A stretch of 64,000 nt of DNA from CBDFHC01 sp965247585 (GTDB lineage Bacteria; Chloroflexota; Dehalococcoidia; Lucifugimonadales; GCA-2712585). Shown here one piece after another: positions 7,982-16,232 of this stretch. Each line of letters starts with the position of its first letter. The stretch's first letter is position 1. The position numbers were made by a program, and so were the translations under genes. Under the pieces are notes generated by a model. The model did no database searches and was not told the DNA's origin. It was given only the letters and a program-made list of their open reading frames with translations. The DNA is taken from assembly GCA_965247585.1 (NCBI GenBank), contig CBDFHC010000003.1:310001-374000 (forward strand), written 5' to 3'.

Positions 7982-8878
7982 ATGATAAACATTTATACGG
8001 ACGGTTCGTGCCAGGGGAACCCGGGCAAAGGCGGGTGGGCTGCGGTGATCGTGGACGATGGAGACAAGCGGGTGCTCTCCGGCAGCGAGGATCGCACCAC
8101 CAACAACCGCATGGAGCTGATGGCGGCCATCCGGGGGCTGGAGGAGATGCCCGCCGGTGCTGACGCCACCGTCGTCAGCGACAGCGAGTATCTGGTGAAG
8201 ACGATGACCCGCAACTGGAAGCGGAACGCCAACCGCGACTTGTGGACGCGGCTGGACGCCGCGGTTTCGGGCCGCCGGGTGGAGTGGGAGTGGGTCCGCG
8301 GTCACGACGGTCATCCCGAGAACGAGGAGGCCAACGAGTTAGCCGGGCGAGAGGCGGGGGTGCTTCCGACAGCGCCGGAGGGGGAGGAGAAGGGGCCGGG
8401 GTCCACCCTCACCCACCTGGACCAAGCCGGCCGGGCGCAGATGGTAGATGTGGGGGAGAAGGCCGTGACCCAGCGGGAGGCGGTGGCGCGGGGATATGTG
8501 TCCATGCGGCCGGAGACGCTGGAGCTAATAGTTGCTGGCGGATTCTCCAAGGGAGACGTTTTAGCCACGGCGCGGCTGGCGGGGATCATGGCGGCCAAGC
8601 AGACATCTAATCTCATTCCGTTGTGCCACCCGCTGCCGTTGGATCAGGTGACCGTGGAGCTGGAGCCGGACGCTGGGGAGGGTCGGGTGCGCATCAGCGC
8701 CACGGCGCGGACCAGCGCGAAGACTGGGGTGGAGATGGAGGCGCTGACGGCGGTAAGCGTGGCGGCATTGACGCTGTACGATATGTGTAAGTCGGTGGAC
8801 CGGGGGATGCGGATAGAGGCGGTCCGGTTGGTGAGCAAGCGGGGTGGGAGGAGCGGGGACATCGTTCTGGAGGAGTAG
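7982..8878 (+). CDS. RNase HI-MoaC fusion protein
   Basis: One 298-aa frame joins two unrelated enzymes. Residues 1-125 are RNase HI (RNA strand of RNA/DNA hybrids): YTDGSC with Asp7, NNRMEL with Glu45, SDSEY with Asp67, and GHDGHPENEEANELA, where the usual fourth carboxylate (Asp134 of E. coli) is Asn118. A linker of about 20 residues follows. Residues 142-298 are MoaC (cyclic pyranopterin monophosphate synthase): MVDVGEKAVTQREA, IPLCHPLPL, TSAKTGVEMEAL and DMCKSVD with Asp267 and Lys270. ATG 7982 is preferred over an in-frame TTG at 7955 because it gives the normal RNase HI start. No stop, frameshift or internal Shine-Dalgarno separates the domains. Confidence 0.9.
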   Translation: MINIYTDGSCQGNPGKGGWAAVIVDDGDKRVLSGSEDRTTNNRMELMAAIRGLEEMPAGADATVVSDSEYLVKTMTRNWKRNANRDLWTRLDAAVSGRRVEWEWVRGHDGHPENEEANELAGREAGVLPTAPEGEEKGPGSTLTHLDQAGRAQMVDVGEKAVTQREAVARGYVSMRPETLELIVAGGFSKGDVLATARLAGIMAAKQTSNLIPLCHPLPLDQVTVELEPDAGEGRVRISATARTSAKTGVEMEALTAVSVAALTLYDMCKSVDRGMRIEAVRLVSKRGGRSGDIVLEE

Positions 8879-8904
8879 GTTGCGGGCAGCGGTGCCTGGG
8901 TTCG

Positions 8905-8934
8905 TTGACACTGGATTCGGCGGTTGGCTATAGT
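8905..8934 (+). promoter_or_regulatory. Sigma-70 type promoter of the tRNA gene
   Basis: TTGACA at 8905-8910 is a perfect -35. After 18 bp, TATAGT at 8929-8934 matches the -10 in five of six bases. Transcription would start near 8941, about 35 bp before the tRNA. Confidence 0.75.
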
Positions 8935-8975
8935 AATTCTAGGTGACGCCTGGCGTCTGGCCGGCGCGCCGCGGT

Positions 8976-9051
8976 GGCAACGTAGCTCAGGGGTTAGAGC
9001 GGGCGCTTCATAAGCGCTAGGTCACTGGTTCGAACCCAGTCGTTGCCACCA
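8976..9051 (+). tRNA. tRNA with CAU anticodon (Met, possibly Ile2)
   Basis: The 7-bp acceptor stem GGCAACG/CGTTGCC, D stem GCTC/GAGC, anticodon stem-loop with TTCATAA (anticodon CAT), T arm with GTTCGAA and an encoded CCA (9049-9051) form a complete cloverleaf. The G1-C72 pair argues against the initiator tRNA. Elongator Met and lysidine-modified Ile2 cannot be separated by eye. The 3' part of this gene from 9006 on is duplicated at 13143, marking it as an integration site. Confidence 0.95.
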
Positions 9052-9082
9052 TTTTTTATCAAGTGGGGTGTGGAGCGGGGGT
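9006..9082 (+). repeat. Left attachment repeat of tRNA-borne island (attL)
   Basis: A 77-bp direct repeat shared with 13143-13220. The first 52 bases are identical and run from the tRNA anticodon loop through the T-run; after that there is one T insertion and two C/T differences. It overlaps the 3' half of the tRNA, the typical core site of tyrosine integrases. Confidence 0.88.
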
Positions 9083-9118
9083 ATAGCGGCTAATTCGGGA
9101 AGTAGATCGAGCTAGTTA

Positions 9119-9715
9119 CTATAGGTTCGGCCATTCTCGCTCTCGCCTGGTCCAAAGGTCATTTAGGTCCGCCAAGAGGTTAATGGCGGCATAAGGATTC
9201 TGTACCTGGAGGGAGAAGCCGCACCTATCGTGTGCGCTAGAGGCGAGATGAAACGCATCCTTGATGCTGCTTACGATTATGTCCATTTCCCCCTTGCTAA
9301 CGGTCACATTGGAAGGCTTCTCGTCTAAATGAGCTACACGTTTACCCCTGTGGTCCCAAATTCGCTTAAGCACGTCAGAGTGCCTCAGGAGCCCGCTCTT
9401 CGCCGCCTCCAATTGATCTCTCGTGGCGTGCGGGCTCAGTTCAGGGTTCTCAAGTAGAGCGTCTATTAGTTTCCATATCGTCACGCTTTTCTTGTTCCGC
9501 TCTGTAACCTTGGAAACCTGGAGAAACGTTAAGTTGCGGTGACCTTCGATGGTATAGTGGAAAAACGACAGATATCTTTTCTGTACTTCGGCTTCCTTCT
9601 CCGTCCGGTCATACAACTGCTGAAAGATTTCGTAGTGAGCATGTAGCGCGCTCAACTCCCGCCACAGGTGCACTCTTAGCTGTTTAAATCTATCTGGAGT
9701 CATGCGGATCCTCAT
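9119..9715 (-). CDS. Helical protein, possible AbiU2-like HEPN domain
   Basis: 198 aa, mostly alpha-helical and charged, inside the tRNA island. Residues 120-131 read WDHRGKRVAHLD; R123 to H129 fits the R-x(4-6)-H motif of HEPN ribonucleases, and RVAHLD is typical of AbiU2-type HEPN proteins from phage-defence loci. This is motif matching by eye, so the family call is tentative. The start is ATG 9715, or MTPDRF at 9703. The coding strand is less GC-rich than neighbouring chromosomal genes, in keeping with transfer. No partner toxin or antitoxin gene is visible beside it. Confidence 0.45.
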   Translation of the reverse strand: MRIRMTPDRFKQLRVHLWRELSALHAHYEIFQQLYDRTEKEAEVQKRYLSFFHYTIEGHRNLTFLQVSKVTERNKKSVTIWKLIDALLENPELSPHATRDQLEAAKSGLLRHSDVLKRIWDHRGKRVAHLDEKPSNVTVSKGEMDIIVSSIKDAFHLASSAHDRCGFSLQVQNPYAAINLLADLNDLWTRREREWPNL

Positions 9716-9750
9716 CCAAGAAAAGCATCTTGCTCAGGCGTGTGTCTTTG

Positions 9751-10452
9751 TTAGACCCTGCTACTCTTCTGAACGATCGCATATTCCAGCTCCCTTTGTA
9801 GCGTGCGCTGAAGCAGTATCACGTCGTGTTTGGAGGACCCGAAGGTGAAACTATTGGAGGAGGTTACACTAGGGCCTGGATCCAGTTCGACACTTAAGTT
9901 GCCATCTGAGTTGTTCCATTTGACTACTAGGTCGGTCGCCATATCAAAGGTGATTGAGCTCCAGCCGTAGAACCAGATCTCCTCCCCCAGGACTGACCAA
10001 ATATCCACCCTAGTAGGCGTACCTTGGAGGCGTGCCACGTCGGCCTTGTGGCTGCCGAAAGCAAGGGCCTCCGATTCGGTCATGTGTACTCCAGGTACTA
10101 CTTCCACTTGGAGGCCGCCAGAACTGTTATCCCATTTGATGACCTTGCTAGTTGAGATGGCGAAGGTCACTTCATCTAGTCCATAGAACCATACCTCTTC
10201 GTCCAAGACATCCAACCTTTCAACTCTAGTAGGCGTACCTTGGAGGCGTGCCACGTCGGCCTTGTGGCTGCCGAAAGCAAAGGTCTCCGATTCGGTCACG
10301 TGTACTCCAGGTACTACTTCCACTTGGAGGCCGTCAGAACTGTTGTCCCATTTGATGACCTTACTAGTTGAGATGGCGAAGGTCACTTCATCTAATCCAT
10401 AGAACCATACCTCTTCGTCCAAGACATCCAACCTTTCAACTCTAGTAGGTGA
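9751..10452 (-). pseudogene. 3' fragment of repeat-containing lipoprotein gene, split by IS3 element
   Basis: The last 232 codons of a gene whose first 313 codons lie at 11738-12676. It encodes about three copies of a 72-75-residue module plus a fourth partial one: FGS..(K)xxVxxLQGTPTRV, then EEVWFYGxxxxTF, then VxKWxNSxGxLxVE. The first two modules are near-identical at DNA level with a 216-bp period (compare 10162 and 10378), so they duplicated recently. Similar FGSTKxEV...QGTP modules occur in secreted proteins and recall the SmpA/BamE fold; that link is from memory of the pattern. The C-terminus is ragged and may itself be truncated. Confidence 0.8.
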
Positions 10453-10541
10453 GAAGTGGCTCCGGAAATCTGAACAGGGGGATAAGTGGAATCGCTGCCT
10501 GATTGAGGGCATGATAGTGCTCTCGGAGACAGGAGCGAGAG

Positions 10542-10847
10542 ATGAGCAGACGACCCCGCCGTAACCACTCGGCAGAGTTCAAGGCGAAGGTGGCTCTTGC
10601 CGCAGTGCGCGGCGACCGGACACTTTCGGAGCTGGCAAGCCAGTTCGATGTGCACCCGAACCAGATCACGCAATGGAAGACCCAGTTGCTGGATCGGGCG
10701 GCGCAGTTATTTGGGGCCGGGACAGGGCAGGCTGAAAAGCCGGTAGACATGAAGGTCCTTCACGCTAAGATCGGTGAGCTTGCGTTGGAGAACGATTTTT
10801 TAGAGTCCGCGCTCACGAAGGCGGGATTGCCGGGCGCAAGGCGATGA
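10542..10847 (+). CDS. IS3-family transposase OrfA (HTH DNA-binding part)
   Basis: 101 aa. The N-terminal helix-turn-helix reads RRNHSAEFKAKVALAAVRGD, then LSELASQFDVHPNQITQWK, the standard IS3 OrfA pattern. A leucine-rich helix follows (KIGELALENDFLESALTKAG). It binds the IS ends in OrfA/OrfAB. Its stop overlaps the OrfB start as ATGA, and OrfB is in the -1 frame, as expected for IS3 elements that make a fused OrfAB by frameshifting or by coupled reinitiation. No obvious A-run slippery site is seen in the overlap, so reinitiation is plausible. Confidence 0.95.
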   Translation: MSRRPRRNHSAEFKAKVALAAVRGDRTLSELASQFDVHPNQITQWKTQLLDRAAQLFGAGTGQAEKPVDMKVLHAKIGELALENDFLESALTKAGLPGARR

Positions 10848-11671
10848 TCGACCGCGATCACAAGCTGCCTCTCGCCCGCCAGGCAAAGGCAGTGGGCATC
10901 AGCCGCGGGAGCATCTACTACCGGCCACGGTCGGTGGGCGAAGCCGGTCTCGGACTGATGCGCCGCATCGATGAGCTGCACCTTGAGTATCCGTTTGCAG
11001 GCAGTAGGATGATGCGAGGCCTGCTCCGCCAGGAGGGACTCTCCTCCGGGCGTAGACACATCGCCACACTGATGCGGCGGATGGGCATCGAGGCGCTGTA
11101 CCGCAAGCCCAACACCAGCCGGCGACGGCCCGGCCATACGGTGTATCCGTACCTGCTGCGCGGGCTTGAGGTGAGCAGGCCCAACCAGGTGTGGGCAATG
11201 GATATCACGTACATTCCGATGGCCAGGGGGTTCGTGTACCTAGCCGCAGTGATGGACTGGCATAGCCGCAAGGTGCTGGCCTGGCGGGTATCGGTCACAA
11301 TGGACACAGACTTCTGCGTGGAGGCGCTCGAAGAATCCCTGGGACGCCACGGCGGGCCGGAGATATTCAACACAGATCAGGGAAGCCAGTTCACAAGTGA
11401 TGCCTTCACCGGCCTGCTGAAAGCCAGTGAGATCCAGATCAGTATGGACGGGAAGGGGAGCTGGAAGGATAATGTGTTCGTCGAACGACTGTGGAAGAGC
11501 GTCAAATACGAGGAGGTGTACCTGAGAGCCTACGAATCGGTCCCGGAAGCCAGAACTGGACTCGGGCGGTACTTCGAGTTTTACAATGCCGGACGGCCCC
11601 ATTCGAGCCTTGGGGGAATGACGCCGGACCAGTTCTTTGACAGAGCGCCTGCCGAGTCCGCGGCGGCCTAA
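10844..11671 (+). CDS. IS3-family transposase OrfB (DDE integrase)
   Basis: 275 aa. An N-terminal HTH_21-type region (SRGSIYYRP ... AGSRMMRGLLRQEG) precedes the rve integrase core. DDE residues: Asp in WAMDITYIP, Asp in FNTDQGSQFTS and Glu in VFVERLWKSVK. The C-terminal YNAGRPHSSLGGMTPDQFF is the usual end of IS3 OrfB. Full length with no stops or frameshifts. It catalyses excision and integration of the element through a circular intermediate. Confidence 0.96.
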   Translation: MIDRDHKLPLARQAKAVGISRGSIYYRPRSVGEAGLGLMRRIDELHLEYPFAGSRMMRGLLRQEGLSSGRRHIATLMRRMGIEALYRKPNTSRRRPGHTVYPYLLRGLEVSRPNQVWAMDITYIPMARGFVYLAAVMDWHSRKVLAWRVSVTMDTDFCVEALEESLGRHGGPEIFNTDQGSQFTSDAFTGLLKASEIQISMDGKGSWKDNVFVERLWKSVKYEEVYLRAYESVPEARTGLGRYFEFYNAGRPHSSLGGMTPDQFFDRAPAESAAA

Positions 11672-11737
11672 CGCACGGCAGTGCGATTCCACTTATCAAA
11701 CCGGGCAGCGCTGTTCAGACAAACGAGACCACCTCTG

Positions 11738-12676
11738 TGAGCCTTGGATTTCGGCCACCCTTTCTTTCGGTGATCCAAACGTAAAGTGCCCCTCTGTTTT
11801 AGAGGAGGCCAAAGTTGGAGGGGTGAGTGTTGGTGGGATGGGAGTAGGAGTTGGAGACGTAGAAAGAGAAGGCGTTGGGATAAGCGCTGGCGTGGGAGTG
11901 GACGTTGGGGAAAGGCTGGGAGGGGGTAGTGAGGGGTGCGTCGGTGTAGAGGAAATTCTTCTGGGTGACATTGGGGTAGGTAACGGGATCGGAGTGGCTG
12001 TAGGTTGCACATCATCTAGGGTAATGACGAAGATAGCCTGGCCGATACAACGTGTACAGCGACCACCAAAGCCGAACAGGAACTCCCAGGACGTCTGGAT
12101 TTCATCGACCTCAAAAGCAACCTCCCCGCGTGTTCTTCTACCCGGCAATAGATCGCCACTTAGGGACCCTTTTGTCTCGACTAACCGGGCACGAGGGAGG
12201 CTGAAGCCTTGCTCGTCGTACAGTCCGAACATCCCCGAGTTGGAGATACGAGTGGTTCGGATGGCCAAGTTTTCCAACGTTAAGCCTATGATTAGCCACC
12301 GTGACCCTTCCTCGGGCCTGGAGGGTGCACCCCCTTCTTCATTCCCCTCATCCCACCGGGCTGAGTCTACCGTGATTTGAAAGTCATGATCTCGACTCAG
12401 CTCTACATTTACAGTCTCGCCAAAATCCCACCGGAAGCCGGGTGGAGCCCTGGATGGTGTCGGTGTGGGTCGTGCAGCTGCAACTGTGGCGGTGGGTCTT
12501 GGCGTGGGGGTAAGAGTAGGCGTAGGATGCGGTATGGCTGTCAGCGTAACTCTCACGCTGGCGTCAATAGTTTCCTGGAGATTCTCCGTCCTATTTGAAT
12601 CTTGCTGGCCGCATGCTCCCAAGCTTAGTGCCAGCAGAGTTAAAGATGTAACAGTAGCCTTTATTGGATGTTTCAC
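11738..12676 (-). pseudogene. 5' fragment of lipoprotein with DUF4352-like domain, split by IS3 element
   Basis: First 313 codons of the interrupted gene. A lipoprotein signal peptide has the lipobox LSLGAC (Cys22). A Thr/Pro-rich linker follows to about residue 80. A beta-rich domain (about residues 90-200) with FQITVDSARW, WLIIGLTLENLA and LLPGRRTRGEVAFEV resembles the DUF4352/telokin-like domain, which often mediates extracellular binding. A second long Thr/Pro linker leads to the first FGSPKERVAEIQG module, where the IS entered. Reconstructed length with the 3' fragment is 545 aa. The product was probably surface-exposed and non-essential. Confidence 0.82.
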
Positions 12677-13142
12677 GACGCTAGTATCAGAACCCGGACC
12701 ACGCTTCGTCAGTTGCTATCCCGCTCAGTGCGGAAATGGCATAGCCCAAAATTCCAAGACTCACGGTGGAGCTTGTCCCTAGTTCGTTTTGGCCTGCCAA
12801 GATATAGCACTCTTCTTAAATTTGTCGATTGAATCTTAGTGTAAAACTCTTCTCCAATGTGGGAAAGGGCTTCTGAATGAAAGAGACCACATGGTTGGGC
12901 ACCACCTTCGCCATGCTGCTCCGCTCCTTCCTTCTCGCAAATGTTAGGCCGATGAACCCGGTAGCGTCCTGAGCTACATGATAGTACTCCGGCCACCACA
13001 GTAGGCTCTATGTGCACGTTTAGTGCTGATGTGGGCACCTAAGCCAATTTGGAAAGTATGCCTAATTTATCTAAGTCGCAACGGCGTCTGTCGTGAGCAT
13101 ATACGTAAAGTTACTATATTCTAGTTCGCATCAACGGTTCTA
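12677..13142. other. Island right part without a supported gene
   Basis: 466 bases between the lipoprotein start and the right attachment repeat. Open frames here are short, have no family features, and the composition is noticeably more AT-rich than the chromosome. No integrase is present, so the island is either a satellite that used an enzyme in trans or the remnant of a larger element. Confidence 0.5.
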
Positions 13143-13220
13143 CTTCATAAGCGCTAGGTCACTGGTTCGAACCCAGTCGTTGCCACCATTTTTTTATTAA
13201 GTGGGGTGTGGAGTGGGGGT
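13143..13220 (+). repeat. Right attachment repeat (attR) with tRNA 3' fragment
   Basis: A 78-bp copy of the tRNA 3' half (anticodon loop to CCA) plus flanking T-run and AAGTGGGGTGTGGAG. The 5' half of the tRNA is absent, so this is not a second tRNA gene. Together with 9006-9082 it defines a 4.14-kb insertion. Confidence 0.88.
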
Positions 13221-13337
13221 GGCCCGCCCGAATTCTGTTTGCCAGAAGTCCTAATTTATCTGTTCGCCCTGGCGGAGTTTTTGGTTTGAGCCTGAAAAGG
13301 CTGAACGTCACGGCGCCAGGGTAAGAAGGAGCCAGCC

Positions 13338-14261
13338 ATGTCAGAGCGTGAGGCACAGGGACGGGAAGGGTACGTGGAGGTCCCCGGTGGGAAGGTGTGG
13401 TACCGGGTTGTCGGCGGTGGTGGTGGGATACCATTGATGACCCTCCACGGCGGTCCGGGATCGACGCACTTCGGGATGGAGCCTCTAATAGCGTTGTCGG
13501 ACCAGCGCCCGGTGGTGTTCTACGACCAGCTAGGGTGTGGCAATTCCGACCGTCCGGAGGACACCGGCCTGTGGCGGGTGGACCGATTTGTGGAGGAGCT
13601 TGCGGAGGTCCGAAGGGCGCTGGGCCTGGAGCGGATGCACCTTCTGGGCCACTCTTGGGGCACCATGCTGGCCATGGACTACTACCTGGCCCACCCCCAG
13701 GGAATCGTGAGCCTGGTGATGTTCAGCCCGTGCATCAGCATTCCTCGCTGGCTGGAAGACTGCGCCGAGTACCGGAGCCGGCTGCCGGCGGACGTGCGGG
13801 AGAAGCTGGACCGGCACGAGGCGGCGGGGACCATGGACTCGGCGGAGTACAAAGCGGCGGAGGACGAATTCTACCGCCGTCACGTAGTCCGAATGGACCC
13901 GTTGCCCGAGGCGATGGTCCGTGCGCGGGAGGGGCGAGGCCACGCGGTGTACCAGGCCATGTGGGGCCCCAACGAGTTTGTCATGACGGGAAACCTGAGG
14001 GACTATGACCGCTCCGGAAGTCTCCATAGCATCAGCGTTCCGGCGCTCTTTTCCTGCGGCCGGGTGGACGAGGCCGCGCCGCAGACCACGGAGTGGTACC
14101 ACTCGTTGACGCCGGAGTCGGAGTTCGTGGTCTACGAACACAGCGCCCACATGCCCCATTGGGAAGAGACGGACCGGTACCTGGAAGTGGTGCGGGGCTT
14201 CCTGGGCAGGGTGGAGGATGAGTTGGCGGCAGGGAAGGGTGGTGGCGAAACGCAAGGGTGA
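13338..14261 (+). CDS. Proline iminopeptidase-like alpha/beta hydrolase (S33)
   Basis: 307 aa, close to proline iminopeptidases and related amino-acid amidases, which release N-terminal proline or hydrolyse small amides. LMTLHGGPGST holds the oxyanion region. VVFYDQLGCGNSDRP is a strong S33 marker. The nucleophile Ser is in LLGHSWGTML, the Asp is probably in ALFSCGRVDEAAP, and the His in YEHSAHMPHWEE. No signal peptide, so cytoplasmic. ATG 13338 has AAGGAG upstream. It is the first gene beyond the tRNA island and faces the response regulator downstream. Confidence 0.88.
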   Translation: MSEREAQGREGYVEVPGGKVWYRVVGGGGGIPLMTLHGGPGSTHFGMEPLIALSDQRPVVFYDQLGCGNSDRPEDTGLWRVDRFVEELAEVRRALGLERMHLLGHSWGTMLAMDYYLAHPQGIVSLVMFSPCISIPRWLEDCAEYRSRLPADVREKLDRHEAAGTMDSAEYKAAEDEFYRRHVVRMDPLPEAMVRAREGRGHAVYQAMWGPNEFVMTGNLRDYDRSGSLHSISVPALFSCGRVDEAAPQTTEWYHSLTPESEFVVYEHSAHMPHWEETDRYLEVVRGFLGRVEDELAAGKGGGETQG

Positions 14262-14377
14262 ATTCTCCTGGATGTGGAGATGCGGACGCCCACTGTTCAT
14301 CACCCACCGAAGGCGTTGAACATAGGTAGAGGGGTGGGAGCTTGTTCAACTCTGGCGGGACCGTGAGGAGGACAGGG

Positions 14378-15022
14378 ATGATCAGGGTACTGATTGTAGA
14401 AAACGAAGGGCTCTTTCAGGAGATGCTTAGAGGCGCGCTGTCCGGGCAGCCGCAGCTGGAGGTGGTGGGCGTGGTGGGGGACGGCGAGTCAGCGGTGGTA
14501 GCGGCGCGGGAGTGCAGGCCGGGGGTGGTGGTAACGGATATAGAGTTGGGCAGTGGACTGAACGGGATCGAGGCGGCGCAACTGATACGGAAGGAGAACG
14601 GTGACACGGGCATCGTAATACTTTCCGTGCATAAGGAGGCGGAGTACCTCGCCTCTATACCGGCGGACCAGGCCCACGGGTGGTCATATCTGCTGAAGCA
14701 GTCGGTGGGGGACGTGCAGGCGCTGGTGCGGGCTATAGAGGGATCGGCGGCGGGATTCGTGGTGCTGGATCCGGCGGTGGTAGCGGGAATCAGGCCCCGG
14801 GCGGATAGCCCGCTGGCCCGTCTGACGCGGCGGCAGCTAGAGGTCCTTTCGCTGATGGCGCTGGGTCATAGCAACGGGGCCATCGCGGAGAAGCTGTTTC
14901 TGTGCACCCGGTCCGTCGAGAACTATATCAACGCGATCTATCAGTCGATGCATCTGACCGAGGAGGGGCGGGTGCAGCGCAGGGTCCACGCGGTGCTGAC
15001 CTACCTGGACCACGCCGCGTAG
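14378..15022 (+). CDS. LuxR/NarL-family response regulator (paralogue 1)
   Basis: 214 aa from ATG 14378, which has AGGAG seven bases upstream and gives the normal receiver start MIRVLIVENE; a TTG start at 14342 is less likely. Receiver residues 1-120 have phospho-acceptor Asp54 in VVTDIEL and the conserved Lys in LLKQSVGD. The LuxR-type HTH is near residues 145-205 (LTRRQLEVLSLMALGHSNGAIAEKLF ...). It is a clear paralogue of the convergent gene at 15164-15859. Its cognate kinase is probably the NarX-like kinase at 18.5-19.3 kb. Target genes unknown. Confidence 0.92.
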   Translation: MIRVLIVENEGLFQEMLRGALSGQPQLEVVGVVGDGESAVVAARECRPGVVVTDIELGSGLNGIEAAQLIRKENGDTGIVILSVHKEAEYLASIPADQAHGWSYLLKQSVGDVQALVRAIEGSAAGFVVLDPAVVAGIRPRADSPLARLTRRQLEVLSLMALGHSNGAIAEKLFLCTRSVENYINAIYQSMHLTEEGRVQRRVHAVLTYLDHAA

Positions 15023-15163
15023 GGGAGATGGGTTGATTCTCTGAAGGTGTCCATCCACAGGAATAGGGGCCGAAGCCCCTCCGGAATCCCCCTCGGCGCC
15101 CGTCCTTTAAGGGACGCGGTTTCTACTTTTGAGGCATTCAGCGGTGGGGGGGAAGGCAGCCGG

Positions 15164-15859
15164 TTAACGCGGCGGCTTGTTGTAGGAGCGGCCTGGGCCG
15201 CGGGGGCGCTTGGGCTCAGTGGTGTATCGCAGGTAGGTGAGGACGGCCTGGACCCGAGGGTGGACGTTCTCTACCTTGCTGAAACTGAGCTGCTGGTATA
15301 CGGCGTTGACGTAGTTTTCCACGGACCTGACCCCTAGGACGAGGAGCCCGGCGATGGCCGCGTTGGAGTAGCCCTGGGCCATCAACGCAACGACTTCGTG
15401 TTGCCGCCGGGTGAGGCGCGACAGCGGGGAGCCGGGCTGCGCCCTGAGCCCTTCGACGACGGCGGGATCGAGGACCATGAAGCCGTCGGCGGAGCCTTCA
15501 ATGGCCCGGACCAGCGCCGACACGTCGCCCACGGACTGTTTCAGCAGGTACGACCAGCCGGAGGCTTTTTCCACCGGCACGGACGCTATGTATTCCTTGT
15601 CCTTGTGGCTGGAGAGAATGACAATCCCAGTTTGGGGGCTCTCTTCGCGGATCAGGTGAGCGGCTTCGATGCCGTGGGGCTCGGAGCCCAGCTCTATGTC
15701 GGTGACGACGACGTTGGGTTGGTGGCGCCGCGCCGCCAGGATGGCGGACGCGCCGTCGCCTACGGCCTCCACAACCTGGAGGTTGGGTTGCTGGCATAGG
15801 GAAGCGGCCAGCATATCGCGGAAGAGGCCCTCGTCTTCAACTATGAGCACTTTGATCAT
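15164..15859 (-). CDS. LuxR/NarL-family response regulator (paralogue 2)
   Basis: 231 aa from ATG 15859, preceded by AGGTGA; the frame continues 63 codons upstream, but that part has no receiver character. The receiver domain starts MIKVLIVEDEG, with Asp in VVTDIELGS and Lys in LLKQSVGD. The HTH is LTRRQHEVVALMAQGYSNAAIAGLLVLG. It shares most core residues with paralogue 1 and is convergent with it, so the pair probably arose by inverted duplication and diverged mainly in the recognition helix and C-terminus. A Lys/Arg/Pro-rich tail follows the HTH. Confidence 0.92.
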   Translation of the reverse strand: MIKVLIVEDEGLFRDMLAASLCQQPNLQVVEAVGDGASAILAARRHQPNVVVTDIELGSEPHGIEAAHLIREESPQTGIVILSSHKDKEYIASVPVEKASGWSYLLKQSVGDVSALVRAIEGSADGFMVLDPAVVEGLRAQPGSPLSRLTRRQHEVVALMAQGYSNAAIAGLLVLGVRSVENYVNAVYQQLSFSKVENVHPRVQAVLTYLRYTTEPKRPRGPGRSYNKPPR

Positions 15860-16232
15860 GTGGGTCACCTGGTGCCCGTTGTACCACAGACGTGGGAGAT
15901 AGACCGAGAAGAAAATGGGCAAAAATTCATGTTTTGAATTTCGAATGGCGAGGATGCGTCCTGTGTAATGGGTAGGGGTTTGGCTGTGAAGTGGTCGGTC
16001 CGCGCATGCCGCCGGAGTTTTCCCTTCGCTCCAAAATGGCGGTGCCACAGGTTGGAGGCCGAGGCAACGGGTGTAAAGGCACCCGCCGCCGGATGGGGGG
16101 GCACAGCGGTGGATTGGTGTAGAGGCACGGTTCTTTTCGCGTTGTTCGGATGCCTAAGCTTTCTCTATCCGGGCTTCTCCCTTCGTGGATTGAGGGCGCA
16201 CCGGTGAGGTTGAAAAGAGGCCGGAGAAGGAA

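Larger units (their letters stand above)
10452..11736 (+). mobile_element. IS3-family insertion sequence, about 1.28 kb
   Basis: Imperfect terminal inverted repeats (AGAAGTGG at 10452-10459; its partner reads AGAGGTGG on the minus strand from 11736) and subterminal TCTGAACAG and ATAAGTGGAATCGC are found in both ends in inverted orientation. GTGA occurs on both sides (10449-10452, 11737-11740), giving a 3-4-bp target duplication. Removing the element and one duplication restores an uninterrupted reading frame in the host gene. Both transposase frames are intact, so the copy may be active or recent. Confidence 0.93.

Noticed and set aside
9996..10440. CRISPR-like spaced repeats
   Set aside because: The period is 216 bp, the units are coding and contiguous, and there are no short repeats or unique spacers.
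11637..12380. Plus-strand frame of 247 codons
   Set aside because: Antisense shadow of the Thr/Pro-rich lipoprotein linker.
12709..13038. Open frame of 109 codons near the island right end
   Set aside because: No ribosome site, no protein-like composition, AT-rich non-coding context.
13143..13220. Second tRNA gene
   Set aside because: Only the 3' half from the anticodon loop onward is present; it is an attachment-site copy.
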